From NCBI GenBank assembly GCA_963678275.1, contig OY782765.1:4588001-4652000 (forward strand): a stretch of 64,000 nucleotides of DNA. The letters run 5' to 3'. The position numbers were made by a program, and so were the translations under genes. The notes beneath the pieces were generated by a model. It was not told the DNA's origin. It worked only from the letters and a program-made list of their open reading frames with translations, and made no database searches. This document shows, one piece after another, positions 53,865-62,917 of the stretch (positions within the stretch are counted from its first letter, which is position 1; every line of letters starts with the position of its first letter). This DNA is from G963677445 sp963678275. GTDB lineage: Bacteria; Bacteroidota; Ignavibacteria; Ignavibacteriales; Melioribacteraceae.

Positions 53865-56800
53865 ATGAAAAGCGATAAGATATACAATCAAAACCTGTGT
53901 AAATTTATTACCCACGCTTTTATAGATTTACATGAATTGGGCAGTTCCGATTGTGAAAAATTACGGAACCTTGTAGCAGCTCTGGATAAAAATGGTGAAA
54001 TTTCCTATCCGGAGGCGCATAAAATTTTATACCCGGGCAGTGAATTAAAAAAGGCCGAAAACAATATCAGGGCGTTCAGGAAAAGAATAAAAACCGCCGC
54101 AGAGTTGGCGAATGTAGAATATGAAATCCACGTTTCAGCCAACAGAAAAGGGGGGCAGGAGAACAGGAAATTATGGATAAGCGCCAGTTCGGTGCTTATT
54201 TCCTCAGCCATAGATACAATTCGTGATAATCCTAATTATGATCCGGAAAAATACGTTGAAAACAGGGCTGTTGACATTCATGAAAATGAATCCAATGAAA
54301 ATGGGAAAGAATCATATACCTTTTTTATTTCTTATGCCCATGCTGATGAAAACCAAAGGTATAATTTCACCAAGGAGCTTGAAACAAACCTGAAAGATGA
54401 TAGAATAAATTTTGCTTTTTGGAAAGACCGGGATATTCTTATAGGGAAAAATTTTGAAACAGAAATTGAAGAAGCGTTAAATAACTGCGATTATGGTTTA
54501 TTATTAATCAGTCCCGATTTTATCACCAGTGATTTTATTAAAAATGTGGAAATTCCCCCGCTTCTGGAAAAAGGAATTCTTCCGGTGGGACTGAAAAACA
54601 CACCCTTCTCCGACTTAAAAAATTTGGGGATAGAAAAATTTCAGGTTTTTACTTACGGCGACGTAAAAACAATGTTTTATGAAGATACGGGCGAGGATAC
54701 ACGGATACCCTTCTTCAATAAATTGAAAGAAAATATTATAAAGAGAATAAGAGAGGATAAGGAGAAAATCGCGAAAAAAATAAAAGCTGAACGTAACGTT
54801 ATTCGAAAATTACAGGATTGCAGGGATTTTGCCGATGAAGAGGGATACTGCTATAAACACTACCAGTATATCCTTGGAGAAAAAGAGCATTTCGGCTTAA
54901 AACGTTTAGTCACAAAGGATGCCAAGTCGAGAAACATTGTCCTGGATGAAATTGCGGCATGGCAATCTGATGAAACAAAACCCCCTGTTTTTGCCCTGCT
55001 GGGAGATTTTGGAACCGGCAAAACTTTTACAACCCGTATGCTTGCCCACATCGCTAAAAACAATCCTGGCATTAAACCGGTTTTTTATTGTGATCTGCGC
55101 TGGACCCCTAAATCTTCGGAAAGCAGAATTCCCGGTCTTAACAATATACTTCAGAAAACCCTGGAAACGGCTGAAATCGAGGATATCGACGTTAATCATA
55201 TTAAAGAAAAATTCAGAGCCGGGGAAATTATCGTAATTTTTGACGGCCTTGATGAAAAAACTGTTTATATGACTGACGCCGAAGCGCAGCATTTTTTTAA
55301 TGAGCTGATGACAATCATGCCCCAAAAGCAAGAAGAAAGGAAAAAATGCAGGCTTATTTTTACATGCAGGTCTCACTATTTTAAAACCGTTATTGCGCAA
55401 AATAATTTTTTCAGCGGGGAGCAGCGGGGAGAGCTTGGTGAAAGTTCTTTTGCCGGGATGAAAATACTTATGCTTGATGAGGAACAAATAGGGCAATACC
55501 TTAAGAAAAGGTTCCCTGAAAATTCACGAAAACAGTCTAAAATCAAAAATATATTGCAGAATAATGAAAGCGTTTCCGATCTGGCTAAACGACCATATTT
55601 ACTTTCGCTGATTTGTGATACCTTACCCGAGATAAAAGACGATGAAAAATTAAACCTTGCGGGCATTTACAACCTTTTTGTGGAACTGTGGTATAAACGT
55701 GACGACACAAAACACCAGTTATTAACCCGCCATAAAGAAATACTCTTAAATGAGCTGGCAATGGACATGTGGAAGGAAGGTCAGAGATCATTTACTATTT
55801 CCAGGTTGGAAGAATGGCTTGATGACTGGTATCTTAAAAAAGATAAACTTCACCATTTTTATATAGACAAATTAGTGAGCAATAAGGATTTTTTAAGCGA
55901 TGATATAAGAACGGCGAGTTTTCTGGTCCGCTTCGGTGAGTCCGATTTTAGATTCGCTCATAGTTCTCTCCATGAATTTTTTGTAGCCCGGCAAATGATA
56001 TCTTCCCTAAAAAATAATGATAAAAACATGTGGCAAAGTCTTAAGCCGAACCGGGAAATATTAAATTTCTTTTTCGCGCTTTGGGATACTGACTCTGAAA
56101 AAGAGAGAATGGAGACCAACCTGTTATTATGGCTGGAATCACCTGACAAAGATATCAATAAAATTTTATTCGAAATCTGGCTGACGCTGGACCTGCCAAA
56201 TAACCATAAGATCAACCTTAAAAATGTGACCATAAAAGATAGCAAAATAGAAGGTGGAGAATATCTAAAAGATCTATCTTTTATAAATCTTGAAAACGCT
56301 TGTCTTCAATCAGGAGAGTGGGAAAACATAAATCTAAGCTCGGCGAATTTAACCGGATTTAAGGTATTTGATTCAATGCTTAATAGTATTGTCCTGGATG
56401 ATACAGGTATTAGTACCGGTCAGTTCAAAAACGCCCATACGAGAAAGCTGGTAAAAAACGGGAAGGATATTTTCCAGGAGCAGTTTGAAAGCAAAAAAAT
56501 AAAAAAAATTTTGAATAAATGTAATATTGGCTTTGGGCATAACTCTCTCGTCGAGTCAGTTGCGTGGTCCCCCGACGGCTGTTATATCCTTTCCGGATCC
56601 AGGGATAATAGCGTACGGATATGGGATGCCGATACAGGGAATTTGATCAGAACTTTCAGCGGCAATAACTCGGGAGTCTCTTCTGTAGCTTGGTCGCCCG
56701 ACGGTAGCAAAATCCTTTCCGGATCCAGGGATAATAGCGTACGGATATGGGACTCCGATACAGGGAATTTGATCAGAACTTTGAGCGGCCATAACTCTAC

Positions 56801-58454
56801 TGTCTATTCAGTCGCGTGGTCGCCCGACGGTAGCAAAATCCTTTCCGGCTCATCGGATAAGAGCGTACGGATATGGGATGCCGATACAGGGAATTTGATC
56901 AGAACTTTGAGCGGCCATAACTCTACTGTCTATTCAGTCGTGTGGTCCCCCGACGGTAGCAAAATCCTTTCCGGATCTTCGGATAATAGCGTAAGGATAT
57001 GGGATGCCGATACAGGGGATTTGATCAATACTTTGAGCGGCCATAACTTTTCTGTAGAGTCTGTCACGTGGTCGCCCGACGGTAGCAAAATCCTATCCAG
57101 ATCTTCGGATAAGAGCGTACGGATATGGGATGCCGATACAGGGGATTTGATCAGAACTTTGAGCGGCCATAACTCTTCTGTCGCGTGGTCCCCCGACGGT
57201 AGCAAAATCCTTTCCGGATCATGGGATAATAGCGTACGGATATGGGAGGCCGATACAGGGAATTTGATCAGAACTTTGAGCGGCAATAATTCTCCTGTCT
57301 CTTCTGTCGCGTGGTCCCCCGACGGTAGCAAAATCCTTTCCGGATCATGGGATAATAGCGTACGGATATGGGAGGCCGATACAGGGAATTTGATCAGAAC
57401 TTTGAGCGGCAATAATTCTCCTGTCTCTTCTGTCGCGTGGTCCCCCGACGGTAGCAAAATCCTTTCCGGATCATGGGATAATAGCATACGTATATGGGAT
57501 GCCGATACAGGGAATTTGATCAGAACTTTGAGCGGCCATAACTCTTCTGCCTATTCAGTCGCGTGGTCGCCCGACGGTAGCAAAATCCTTTCCGGATCAT
57601 GGGATAATAGCGTACGGATATGGGAGGCCGATACAGGGAATTTGATCAGAACTTTGAGCGGCCATAACTCTTCTGTCTATTCAGTCGCGTGGTCGCCCGA
57701 CGGTAGCAAAATCCTTTCCGGATCATGGGATAATAGCGTACGGATATGGGATGCCGATACAGGGAATATTATTCATACTTTGAGCGGGCATAATGCTTCT
57801 GTCGAGTCTGTGGCGTGGTCGCCCGACGGCAGCAATATCCTTTCCGGATATTCGGATAATAGCGTAGGGATATGGGATGCCGATACAGGGAATTTGATCA
57901 GAACTTTAAGCGGCCATAACTCGGATGTCTATTCAGTCTCGTGGTCCCCCGACGGTAGCAAAATCCTTTCCGGATCATGGGATAATAGCGTACGTATATG
58001 GGATGCCGAAACAGGGAATTTGATCAGAACTTTAAGCGGCCATAACTCGGCTGTCAATTCAGTCGCGTGGTCGCCCGACGGCAGCAAAATCCTTTCCGGA
58101 TCATGGGATAATAGCGTACGGATATGGGACGCCGATACAGGGAATTTGATCAGAACTTTGAACGGACATAACAATACTGTAGTGTCTGTCGCGTGGTCCC
58201 CCGACGGCAGAAAAATCCTTTCCGGATCCAGGGATAATAGCGTACGGATATGGGATGCCGATACAGGGAAAATGTTAAAACATATTCAAATTACCGACAG
58301 TGAAAGTTATTTACTTTTAAACCCTGAAAACGGCGATGTTGAGTATGTTGCCGGCAACGCCTGGAAACACCTCTACGGAGAAGCTCTCACCGAAGATGGC
58401 GAAATAATTTATTTTAATCCTGAATTTGTTATGGATATTAATGGTTTGGATTAG
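53865..58454 (+). CDS. STAND protein: TIR-NACHT ATPase with fourteen WD40 repeats
   Basis: The 1529-residue protein starts at an ATG eight bases after AGGAG. Domains: an N-terminal ~140-residue helical, possibly winged-helix region (RAFRKRIKTAAELANVEYEI; RKLWIS); a TIR domain (~150-290, FFISYAHADENQR) whose E198 in GKNFETEIEEAL aligns with the catalytic Glu of NAD-cleaving TIRs such as SARM1; a NACHT ATPase (~375-560) with Walker A GDFGTGKT (K386), Walker B IIVIFDGLDE (D460, D463, E464) and LIFTCRSHYF; a helical region; a pentapeptide-like stretch (~790-860, NLENACLQSGEWENINLSSANLTG); and fourteen ~42-residue WD40 repeats (~892-1468). The likely model is that ligand binding by the WD40 array triggers oligomerisation and TIR NADase activity, as in bacterial NLR-like defence proteins; the trigger is unknown. 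No partner gene is adjacent, so it may act alone. No signal peptide or membrane segment was seen. Confidence 0.93.
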   Translation: MKSDKIYNQNLCKFITHAFIDLHELGSSDCEKLRNLVAALDKNGEISYPEAHKILYPGSELKKAENNIRAFRKRIKTAAELANVEYEIHVSANRKGGQENRKLWISASSVLISSAIDTIRDNPNYDPEKYVENRAVDIHENESNENGKESYTFFISYAHADENQRYNFTKELETNLKDDRINFAFWKDRDILIGKNFETEIEEALNNCDYGLLLISPDFITSDFIKNVEIPPLLEKGILPVGLKNTPFSDLKNLGIEKFQVFTYGDVKTMFYEDTGEDTRIPFFNKLKENIIKRIREDKEKIAKKIKAERNVIRKLQDCRDFADEEGYCYKHYQYILGEKEHFGLKRLVTKDAKSRNIVLDEIAAWQSDETKPPVFALLGDFGTGKTFTTRMLAHIAKNNPGIKPVFYCDLRWTPKSSESRIPGLNNILQKTLETAEIEDIDVNHIKEKFRAGEIIVIFDGLDEKTVYMTDAEAQHFFNELMTIMPQKQEERKKCRLIFTCRSHYFKTVIAQNNFFSGEQRGELGESSFAGMKILMLDEEQIGQYLKKRFPENSRKQSKIKNILQNNESVSDLAKRPYLLSLICDTLPEIKDDEKLNLAGIYNLFVELWYKRDDTKHQLLTRHKEILLNELAMDMWKEGQRSFTISRLEEWLDDWYLKKDKLHHFYIDKLVSNKDFLSDDIRTASFLVRFGESDFRFAHSSLHEFFVARQMISSLKNNDKNMWQSLKPNREILNFFFALWDTDSEKERMETNLLLWLESPDKDINKILFEIWLTLDLPNNHKINLKNVTIKDSKIEGGEYLKDLSFINLENACLQSGEWENINLSSANLTGFKVFDSMLNSIVLDDTGISTGQFKNAHTRKLVKNGKDIFQEQFESKKIKKILNKCNIGFGHNSLVESVAWSPDGCYILSGSRDNSVRIWDADTGNLIRTFSGNNSGVSSVAWSPDGSKILSGSRDNSVRIWDSDTGNLIRTLSGHNSTVYSVAWSPDGSKILSGSSDKSVRIWDADTGNLIRTLSGHNSTVYSVVWSPDGSKILSGSSDNSVRIWDADTGDLINTLSGHNFSVESVTWSPDGSKILSRSSDKSVRIWDADTGDLIRTLSGHNSSVAWSPDGSKILSGSWDNSVRIWEADTGNLIRTLSGNNSPVSSVAWSPDGSKILSGSWDNSVRIWEADTGNLIRTLSGNNSPVSSVAWSPDGSKILSGSWDNSIRIWDADTGNLIRTLSGHNSSAYSVAWSPDGSKILSGSWDNSVRIWEADTGNLIRTLSGHNSSVYSVAWSPDGSKILSGSWDNSVRIWDADTGNIIHTLSGHNASVESVAWSPDGSNILSGYSDNSVGIWDADTGNLIRTLSGHNSDVYSVSWSPDGSKILSGSWDNSVRIWDAETGNLIRTLSGHNSAVNSVAWSPDGSKILSGSWDNSVRIWDADTGNLIRTLNGHNNTVVSVAWSPDGRKILSGSRDNSVRIWDADTGKMLKHIQITDSESYLLLNPENGDVEYVAGNAWKHLYGEALTEDGEIIYFNPEFVMDINGLD
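56538..58271 (+). repeat. Fourteen tandem ~126-bp WD40-coding repeats
   Basis: Each unit codes for NS-x-V-x-SVAWSPDGSKILSGS, then WDNSVRIWDADTGNLIRTLSGH, and is nearly identical at DNA level (GTCGCCCGACGGTAGCAAAA). Units 7 and 8 are almost the same. Unit 6 lacks nine bases (NSSVAW in place of NSSVYSVAW). Variation is concentrated in the first five residues, in the residue before DNS (W, S or R) and in WD/WE. Antisense open frames in this area are shadows of the repeat. Confidence 0.9.
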
Positions 58455-58556
58455 TTCCAGAAGTTCAAATGAAATTTAACTTCTTACAGACTATCCACTC
58501 AGCGCCACAAAAACCTAAAACCCCGAGCTCCTGACCTCTGGTAAAAAACATAAACT

Positions 58557-58901
58557 TCAGAACTCCTGATCCCGGTTTTAAAAAACAATAACTTACATGG
58601 ATTCATTCGCAAAATAAAATCGCGGGAAAGAAGTCTGGAGGAGAGTCCCGTCAGGGATCCGCAGCGTCGGACAGGCTGAAAGAAAATAGCCCCGCAATTT
58701 ATTGTGGGGTAAATGGGCGACATACAATCACAAAAAGTCCCGCCAGGGACGACAGAAACAACTTTTTCATCCTCTAAAATGGTACATCTTCTTTTTTGTT
58801 TGCTCGATGAATCAGAAAGACTATTTATATTGAGAGCTTGCGATGTGATAATTCGCGTTAAACTTCCGCGATTTCATTTTGCGAGAGGTAAGGAGTTCTG
58901 A
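58557..58901. repeat. ~345-bp MITE-like element, copy 2
   Basis: It has perfect terminal repeats TCAGAACTCCT (58557-58567) and AGGAGTTCTGA (58891-58901) and matches the element at 35912-36255 along its whole length with scattered changes. Confidence 0.8.
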
Positions 58902-59990
58902 ACTTATTGATTCACGGTCTGTGATAAAAACATTTATTGTACTCTAACCAGATAAAAAGCTATATACAAATTCGAACTCGGTAATCTCCTCCCCTTTAGA
59001 AAAAGGGGAGGCCGGGAGGGGTTTGATCTACCTTTTGATACAAACATACTTAGTAAAAATTGAATACTGGTAATACAGTTGCCGCATTAGTCGGTGTTTC
59101 ATTACAGTCCTCACTCCGCCTCATCGATTGAAATGAAAAGTATGATAAATTCAGAGCTCCTGACCTCAGGTAAAAAACATCCATTTATTGAAATATATTC
59201 TTAAAATTAATTGTCGTATTGTTGACGCCAACCCAAAAAATATTTGGCTAACTTATTGATTCACGGTCTGTGATAAAAACATTTATTGCACTCAAACCAG
59301 ATAAAAAGGCATATACCAATTCGACCTCGTTATTCCCCTCCCCTTTAGAAAAAGGGGAGGCCGGGAGGGGTTTGATCTACCTTTAGATACAAACATACTT
59401 AATAAAAATTGAATACTGGTAATACAGTTGCCGCATTAGTCTGTGTTTCATTACAATCCTCACTCCGCCTCATTGATTGAAATGAAAAGTATGATAAATT
59501 CAGAAGTCCTGGCCTCTGGTAAAAAACATCCATTTATTGAAATATATTCGTAAAATAAATTATCGTATTGGTGCCGCACAGCTCAAAAAATATTTGGCTA
59601 ACTTATTGATTCACGGTCTGTGATAAAAACATTTATTGTACTCTAACCAAATAAAAAGGCATATACCAATTCGACCTCGTTATTCTCCTCCCCTTTAGAA
59701 AAAGGGGAGGCCGGGAGGGGTTTGATCTACCTTTTGATATAAATATACTTAATAAAAATTGAATACTGGTAATACAGTTGTTGTATTAGTCTGTGTTTCA
59801 TTACAATCCTCACTCCGCCTCATCGATTGAAATGAAAAGTATAATAAATTCAGAGCTCCTGGCCTCTGGTAAAAAACATCCATTTATTGAAATATATTCA
59901 TAATATAAATTGTCGTATTGTTGACGCCAACCCAAAAAATATTTGGCTAACTTATTGATTCGCGGTCTGTTACAAATATATTTATTGAAC
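58901..59990. repeat. Three 349-bp tandem repeats plus a partial fourth
   Basis: Units begin AACTTATTGATTCACGGTCT at 58901, 59250 and 59600, with a partial one at 59949. Each holds a hairpin CTCCCCTTT-AGAA-AAAGGGGAG, GGGAGGGGTTTGATCTACCT and CAGTCCTCACTCCGCC. The copies differ at scattered positions, so the array is not brand new. Part of the unit (GGGAGGGGTTTGATCTACCT) also occurs at ~46050. Confidence 0.85.
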
Positions 59991-60007
59991 TCCCTCGGAT
60001 AAATATG

Positions 60008-60169
60008 GTGTACCTGACGACACACCGAATATTTTGCCTTTCTCTTTTTTACCAATATGATGTCCCTAACGGGACATAAAAAAGTAATTACAGTAAAAGA
60101 ATGCTGCGTTAGGGGCGAAATATTGGCAGCAAAAAAGAATAAAGCGTCCGGGTGTGCCGTCAGGTACAC
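60008..60169. repeat. Nested-palindrome MITE-like element, copy 3
   Basis: Left end GTGTACCTGACGACACAC (60008-60025) and right end GTGTGCCGTCAGGTACAC (60152-60169) match with one mismatch. The inner ACCAATAT and ATATTGG pair and GTCCC-TAAC-GGGAC hairpin are recognisable, but the inside has diverged more than in copies 1 and 2. Confidence 0.75.
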
Positions 60170-60360
60170 TATATAAAACACCCTGAATTATATTCCATAC
60201 CTTAGGTGAGGAGATTAAATCATAAAAAATTTATTGAATTGAGTCCTGTCAGGAGTTCTTAAACTGAACTGAAAAAAATTATTCTTGTTAAAAGATAGGT
60301 GGATAGATGTTCATCCACATATTACAATAAATACATCAATATTTCACAAAACCAAACACT

Positions 60361-61461
60361 ATGAAAAATTTACTCTTAACCATACTGCTGAGCGGAATCC
60401 TTACTTCGCTATCATACAGCGAGGGGAATTCAACTTTTTCAGAAAACACCATTTTTGATAAAACGGACGCCTATCTTGTAAAAATGATTGACAGCCTGGA
60501 AATTGCTGGGCTTAACTATGCGATTTTAATAGATAACAAAGTGGTTCATCAAAACGCATTCGGACTTGCCAATCTTCAGCTTAATGTTCCGATGACCCTG
60601 GACAAATCCTTTCCTGTCGCCTCCATATCAAAATTGTTGAGTTCAATAGCGCTTCATGAACTGCTGCATAAATATAAGCGCGGCGTAAATGAAACGGTCG
60701 GTGAATTTCTTCCTGATAGAAACGACCTGCCGAAATCATGGAGGGAATTAACATTAAAACAATTGCTATCACATACTTCGGGAATTCCTGACCAGATAGA
60801 TTACCAGATCTATCTCGCGCCCGATAGTGAAGAATATGTTATCGAGTCCCTGAAAGATAAACCATTCAGCTCAAAACCGGGAACGGAATCAAAATATAAC
60901 GCCACCGGCTTTTTGCTGGTTCGTATGATAATAGAAAAACTGGCGGGGCGTGATTTTGAAGCTTATATGCAATCCGCGGTTTTTGACAAACTGGACCTGG
61001 GCTCAGCAAAATACGGGGGATTCAAAACAATCATTCCCGGCCGGGTAACCTGTTACCAGACCAATAATAATAAGAGGGAGATGTTTCCCTTAAACTATTC
61101 TCCCCCCATGTATGCCGGCGCCGGTTTGAACATTACAATCCATGATCTGGTAAAATGGTTTCAGGCAATTCAAAATGAACAAATCCTGGCAAAAGAACAA
61201 CTTGAAATCATCCAAACTCCGGTAAAGCTAAATAATGGCCGTGATGGTTTTTTCGGTCTGGGCTGGGAAGCCTACAGGTTAGAGGATAACTACAGAATGG
61301 CAGGACATGGAGGAGCGGGAATTTCTTCCTTCAGACACTATTGGAATGAAAAAACCGGTAAAAATGTCACTGTGATTTTACTTACAAACGGCGCTTTTAA
61401 TTGGGTAGTCAGACCAAACCAGATCAACGCGCAAATCGCCGATATGATATTGGGTGAGTAA
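60361..61461 (+). CDS. Beta-lactamase-family serine hydrolase
   Basis: The 366-residue protein has a signal peptide (MKNLLLTILLSGILTSLSYS) and a class C beta-lactamase/DD-peptidase fold (PF00144). The SxxK motif is S88-I-S-K91 in PVASISKLLSS. LTLKQLLSHTSGIPD follows, and an HGG motif is present near the C-terminus (MAGHGGAGISSFRHY). The YxN position reads YNATGF, so the expected Asn is displaced or missing. Members act as penicillin-binding esterases, peptidases or lipases in the periplasm or at the surface; true beta-lactam resistance is not implied. It has no T9SS tail and stands alone. Confidence 0.88.
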   Translation: MKNLLLTILLSGILTSLSYSEGNSTFSENTIFDKTDAYLVKMIDSLEIAGLNYAILIDNKVVHQNAFGLANLQLNVPMTLDKSFPVASISKLLSSIALHELLHKYKRGVNETVGEFLPDRNDLPKSWRELTLKQLLSHTSGIPDQIDYQIYLAPDSEEYVIESLKDKPFSSKPGTESKYNATGFLLVRMIIEKLAGRDFEAYMQSAVFDKLDLGSAKYGGFKTIIPGRVTCYQTNNNKREMFPLNYSPPMYAGAGLNITIHDLVKWFQAIQNEQILAKEQLEIIQTPVKLNNGRDGFFGLGWEAYRLEDNYRMAGHGGAGISSFRHYWNEKTGKNVTVILLTNGAFNWVVRPNQINAQIADMILGE

Positions 61462-61697
61462 ATATAGAACCAATATTCCGAAAGATGAGGCTTCGAAAGA
61501 CTGTCAGCGAGATATTTCACCACTTAAAGAAAACCATTTCATATAACGCCGGGTATTCAGTTAATTGCTGATAAGAAATTCTTCCGCCCGGTTGCCGGCA
61601 TAAATCTGTATGAGCCATATAAAATCCACCGCCGGGTAATAACCAAACTTCGCTGAATAACAGTCATTTGGTATTATTAAATTGAATGGAGCCTCAG

Positions 61698-62651
61698 ATG
61701 AAAAAATTTTTTACAGTACTGGTTATATTTATAACACAGATCGCACAAGCGCAGGAAACCGTTGCCGACTTTGACGGGAATATTTATAATACCGTAACAA
61801 TTGGAAACCAGGTCTGGCTTAAAGAAAATCTAAAATCTTTGCATTATTCGGATGGGGAGGCTATACCTGATGTGGTGAAATATAATGACAGCGACAGCCT
61901 CGGGGAAATATACGGATGCCTTTACACATGGGACGCCGCTATGAGAAACTCAACCAGCCAGGGAGCGCAGGGAATAGCGCCGGAAGGCTGGCATATCCCG
62001 ACCGACGCGGAATGGAAAGAGATGGAAAATTACCTCGGGGGAGCCTCCGTCGCGGGAGGAAAAATGAAGACGGCAGGGACTTCCCAATGGAATTCACCCA
62101 ATACAGCAGCGACAAACAGCAGCGGATTTTCAGCGTTGCCCGCCGGTGAATATGACGGGTTTTATACTCCACATATCTTTCGGCTGTTAAATGAATACGC
62201 GGTTTTCTGGACTTCAACCCAGGTCACCCTCACCAAAGCGAGAGAAAGATACCTGAGTTATGAAAGTGAGGAATCATCGATTTACGATTGGTATAAAGTG
62301 ATGAAATATTCAATCCGCTGTATTAAAGACGCTCCCACATCACTTGACGATAACATTTTTATCCCTGAAGAATCGGGACTTGAACAAAATTATCCCAATC
62401 CATTTAATCCCTCAACTAAAATCAAATTTTCCGTAGGACAGATTTGTAATCTGTCCTGCACGGGTATTCACACCACCTTAAAAATCTACAACTCCCTCGG
62501 CGCCGAAATAACCACCCTGGTAAACGAAATAAAATCCCCCGGAACATACGAGGTTGAGTGGGATGCCTCGGGATTCGCTTCAGGTATATATCTCTGCAAA
62601 ATGGAATGCGGCAACTTTAGAACATCGAAAAAAATGATTTTATTGAGATGA
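61698..62651 (+). CDS. FISUMP-domain secreted protein with T9SS tail
   Basis: ATG 61698 (MKKFFTVLVIFITQIAQA) is preferred to ATG 61686, because GGAG lies five bases upstream. After the signal peptide comes a Fib_succ_major (FISUMP) domain over residues ~20-215: VADFDGNIYNTVTIGNQVWLKENLKSLHY, then YGCLYTWDAAM, GIAPEGWHIPTDAEWKEMENYLGG, SGFSALPAGEYDG and YSIRCIKD. The T9SS tail (EQNYPNPFNPSTKIKFSV ... KMILLR) is interrupted after its first strand by GQICNLSCTGIHTT. That insert is coded by a palindrome at 62435-62457 and disturbs the domain without shifting the frame. FISUMP domains are common surface-protein modules of unknown role. It is monocistronic. Confidence 0.88.
   Translation: MKKFFTVLVIFITQIAQAQETVADFDGNIYNTVTIGNQVWLKENLKSLHYSDGEAIPDVVKYNDSDSLGEIYGCLYTWDAAMRNSTSQGAQGIAPEGWHIPTDAEWKEMENYLGGASVAGGKMKTAGTSQWNSPNTAATNSSGFSALPAGEYDGFYTPHIFRLLNEYAVFWTSTQVTLTKARERYLSYESEESSIYDWYKVMKYSIRCIKDAPTSLDDNIFIPEESGLEQNYPNPFNPSTKIKFSVGQICNLSCTGIHTTLKIYNSLGAEITTLVNEIKSPGTYEVEWDASGFASGIYLCKMECGNFRTSKKMILLR
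62435..62457. repeat. Palindromic repeat inserted in frame in a T9SS domain
   Basis: AGGACAGATT (62435-62444) and AATCTGTCCT (62448-62457) form a 10-bp stem with loop TGT. It codes for part of GQICNLSCTG, which is absent from the other T9SS tails in this window. Confidence 0.82.
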
Positions 62652-62686
62652 TAAGAATCAGCTGCGTAACATGATTCCGGAATTCA

Positions 62687-62714
62687 GTAGAGACGCAATG
62701 CATTGCGTCTCTAC
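62687..62714. repeat. Perfect 28-bp palindrome (GTAGAGACGCAATG type)
   Basis: GTAGAGACGCAATG is followed directly by CATTGCGTCTCTAC with no mismatch, 36 bases after the FISUMP gene stop. It belongs to the same family as 13606, 27183 and 52353. Confidence 0.8.
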
Positions 62715-62917
62715 ACTCGGAATTTAGTGAAAATAAAAAAATCCGGAGGGATGACAGGATTATAAAAACAGAATCAACATAGTTATCGAGTTACTCGAAG
62801 TAAGTTCTACTCCTCCCCGGTCAAATAAATTATTTATATTTATATTATGATTTTCCGGACAATACATATTAGCCGCGATATTTTAACAGCCGCGACACAA
62901 TTATAATAATTATAAAA

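Larger units (their letters stand above)
58455..60360. other. Repeat field downstream of the STAND gene
   Basis: There is no supported gene in this 1.9 kb. It holds, in order, the second ~345-bp MITE-like element (58557-58901), three and a bit 349-bp tandem repeats (58901-59990) and the third nested-palindrome element (60008-60169). The promoter of the serine hydrolase gene should be in the last ~150 bases. Confidence 0.75.

Noticed and set aside
56930..57487. 185-codon antisense frame with internal repeats
   Set aside because: It is the mirror image of the WD40 repeats, so its own repeats come from the sense gene.
58499..58723. Small open frames shared by the two ~345-bp elements
   Set aside because: They resemble each other only because the DNA is repeated; there is no start signal or selection pattern to support a protein.
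58901..59990. Tandem array considered as a CRISPR
   Set aside because: Units are 349 bp long without short repeats and unique spacers, and no cas gene is near.
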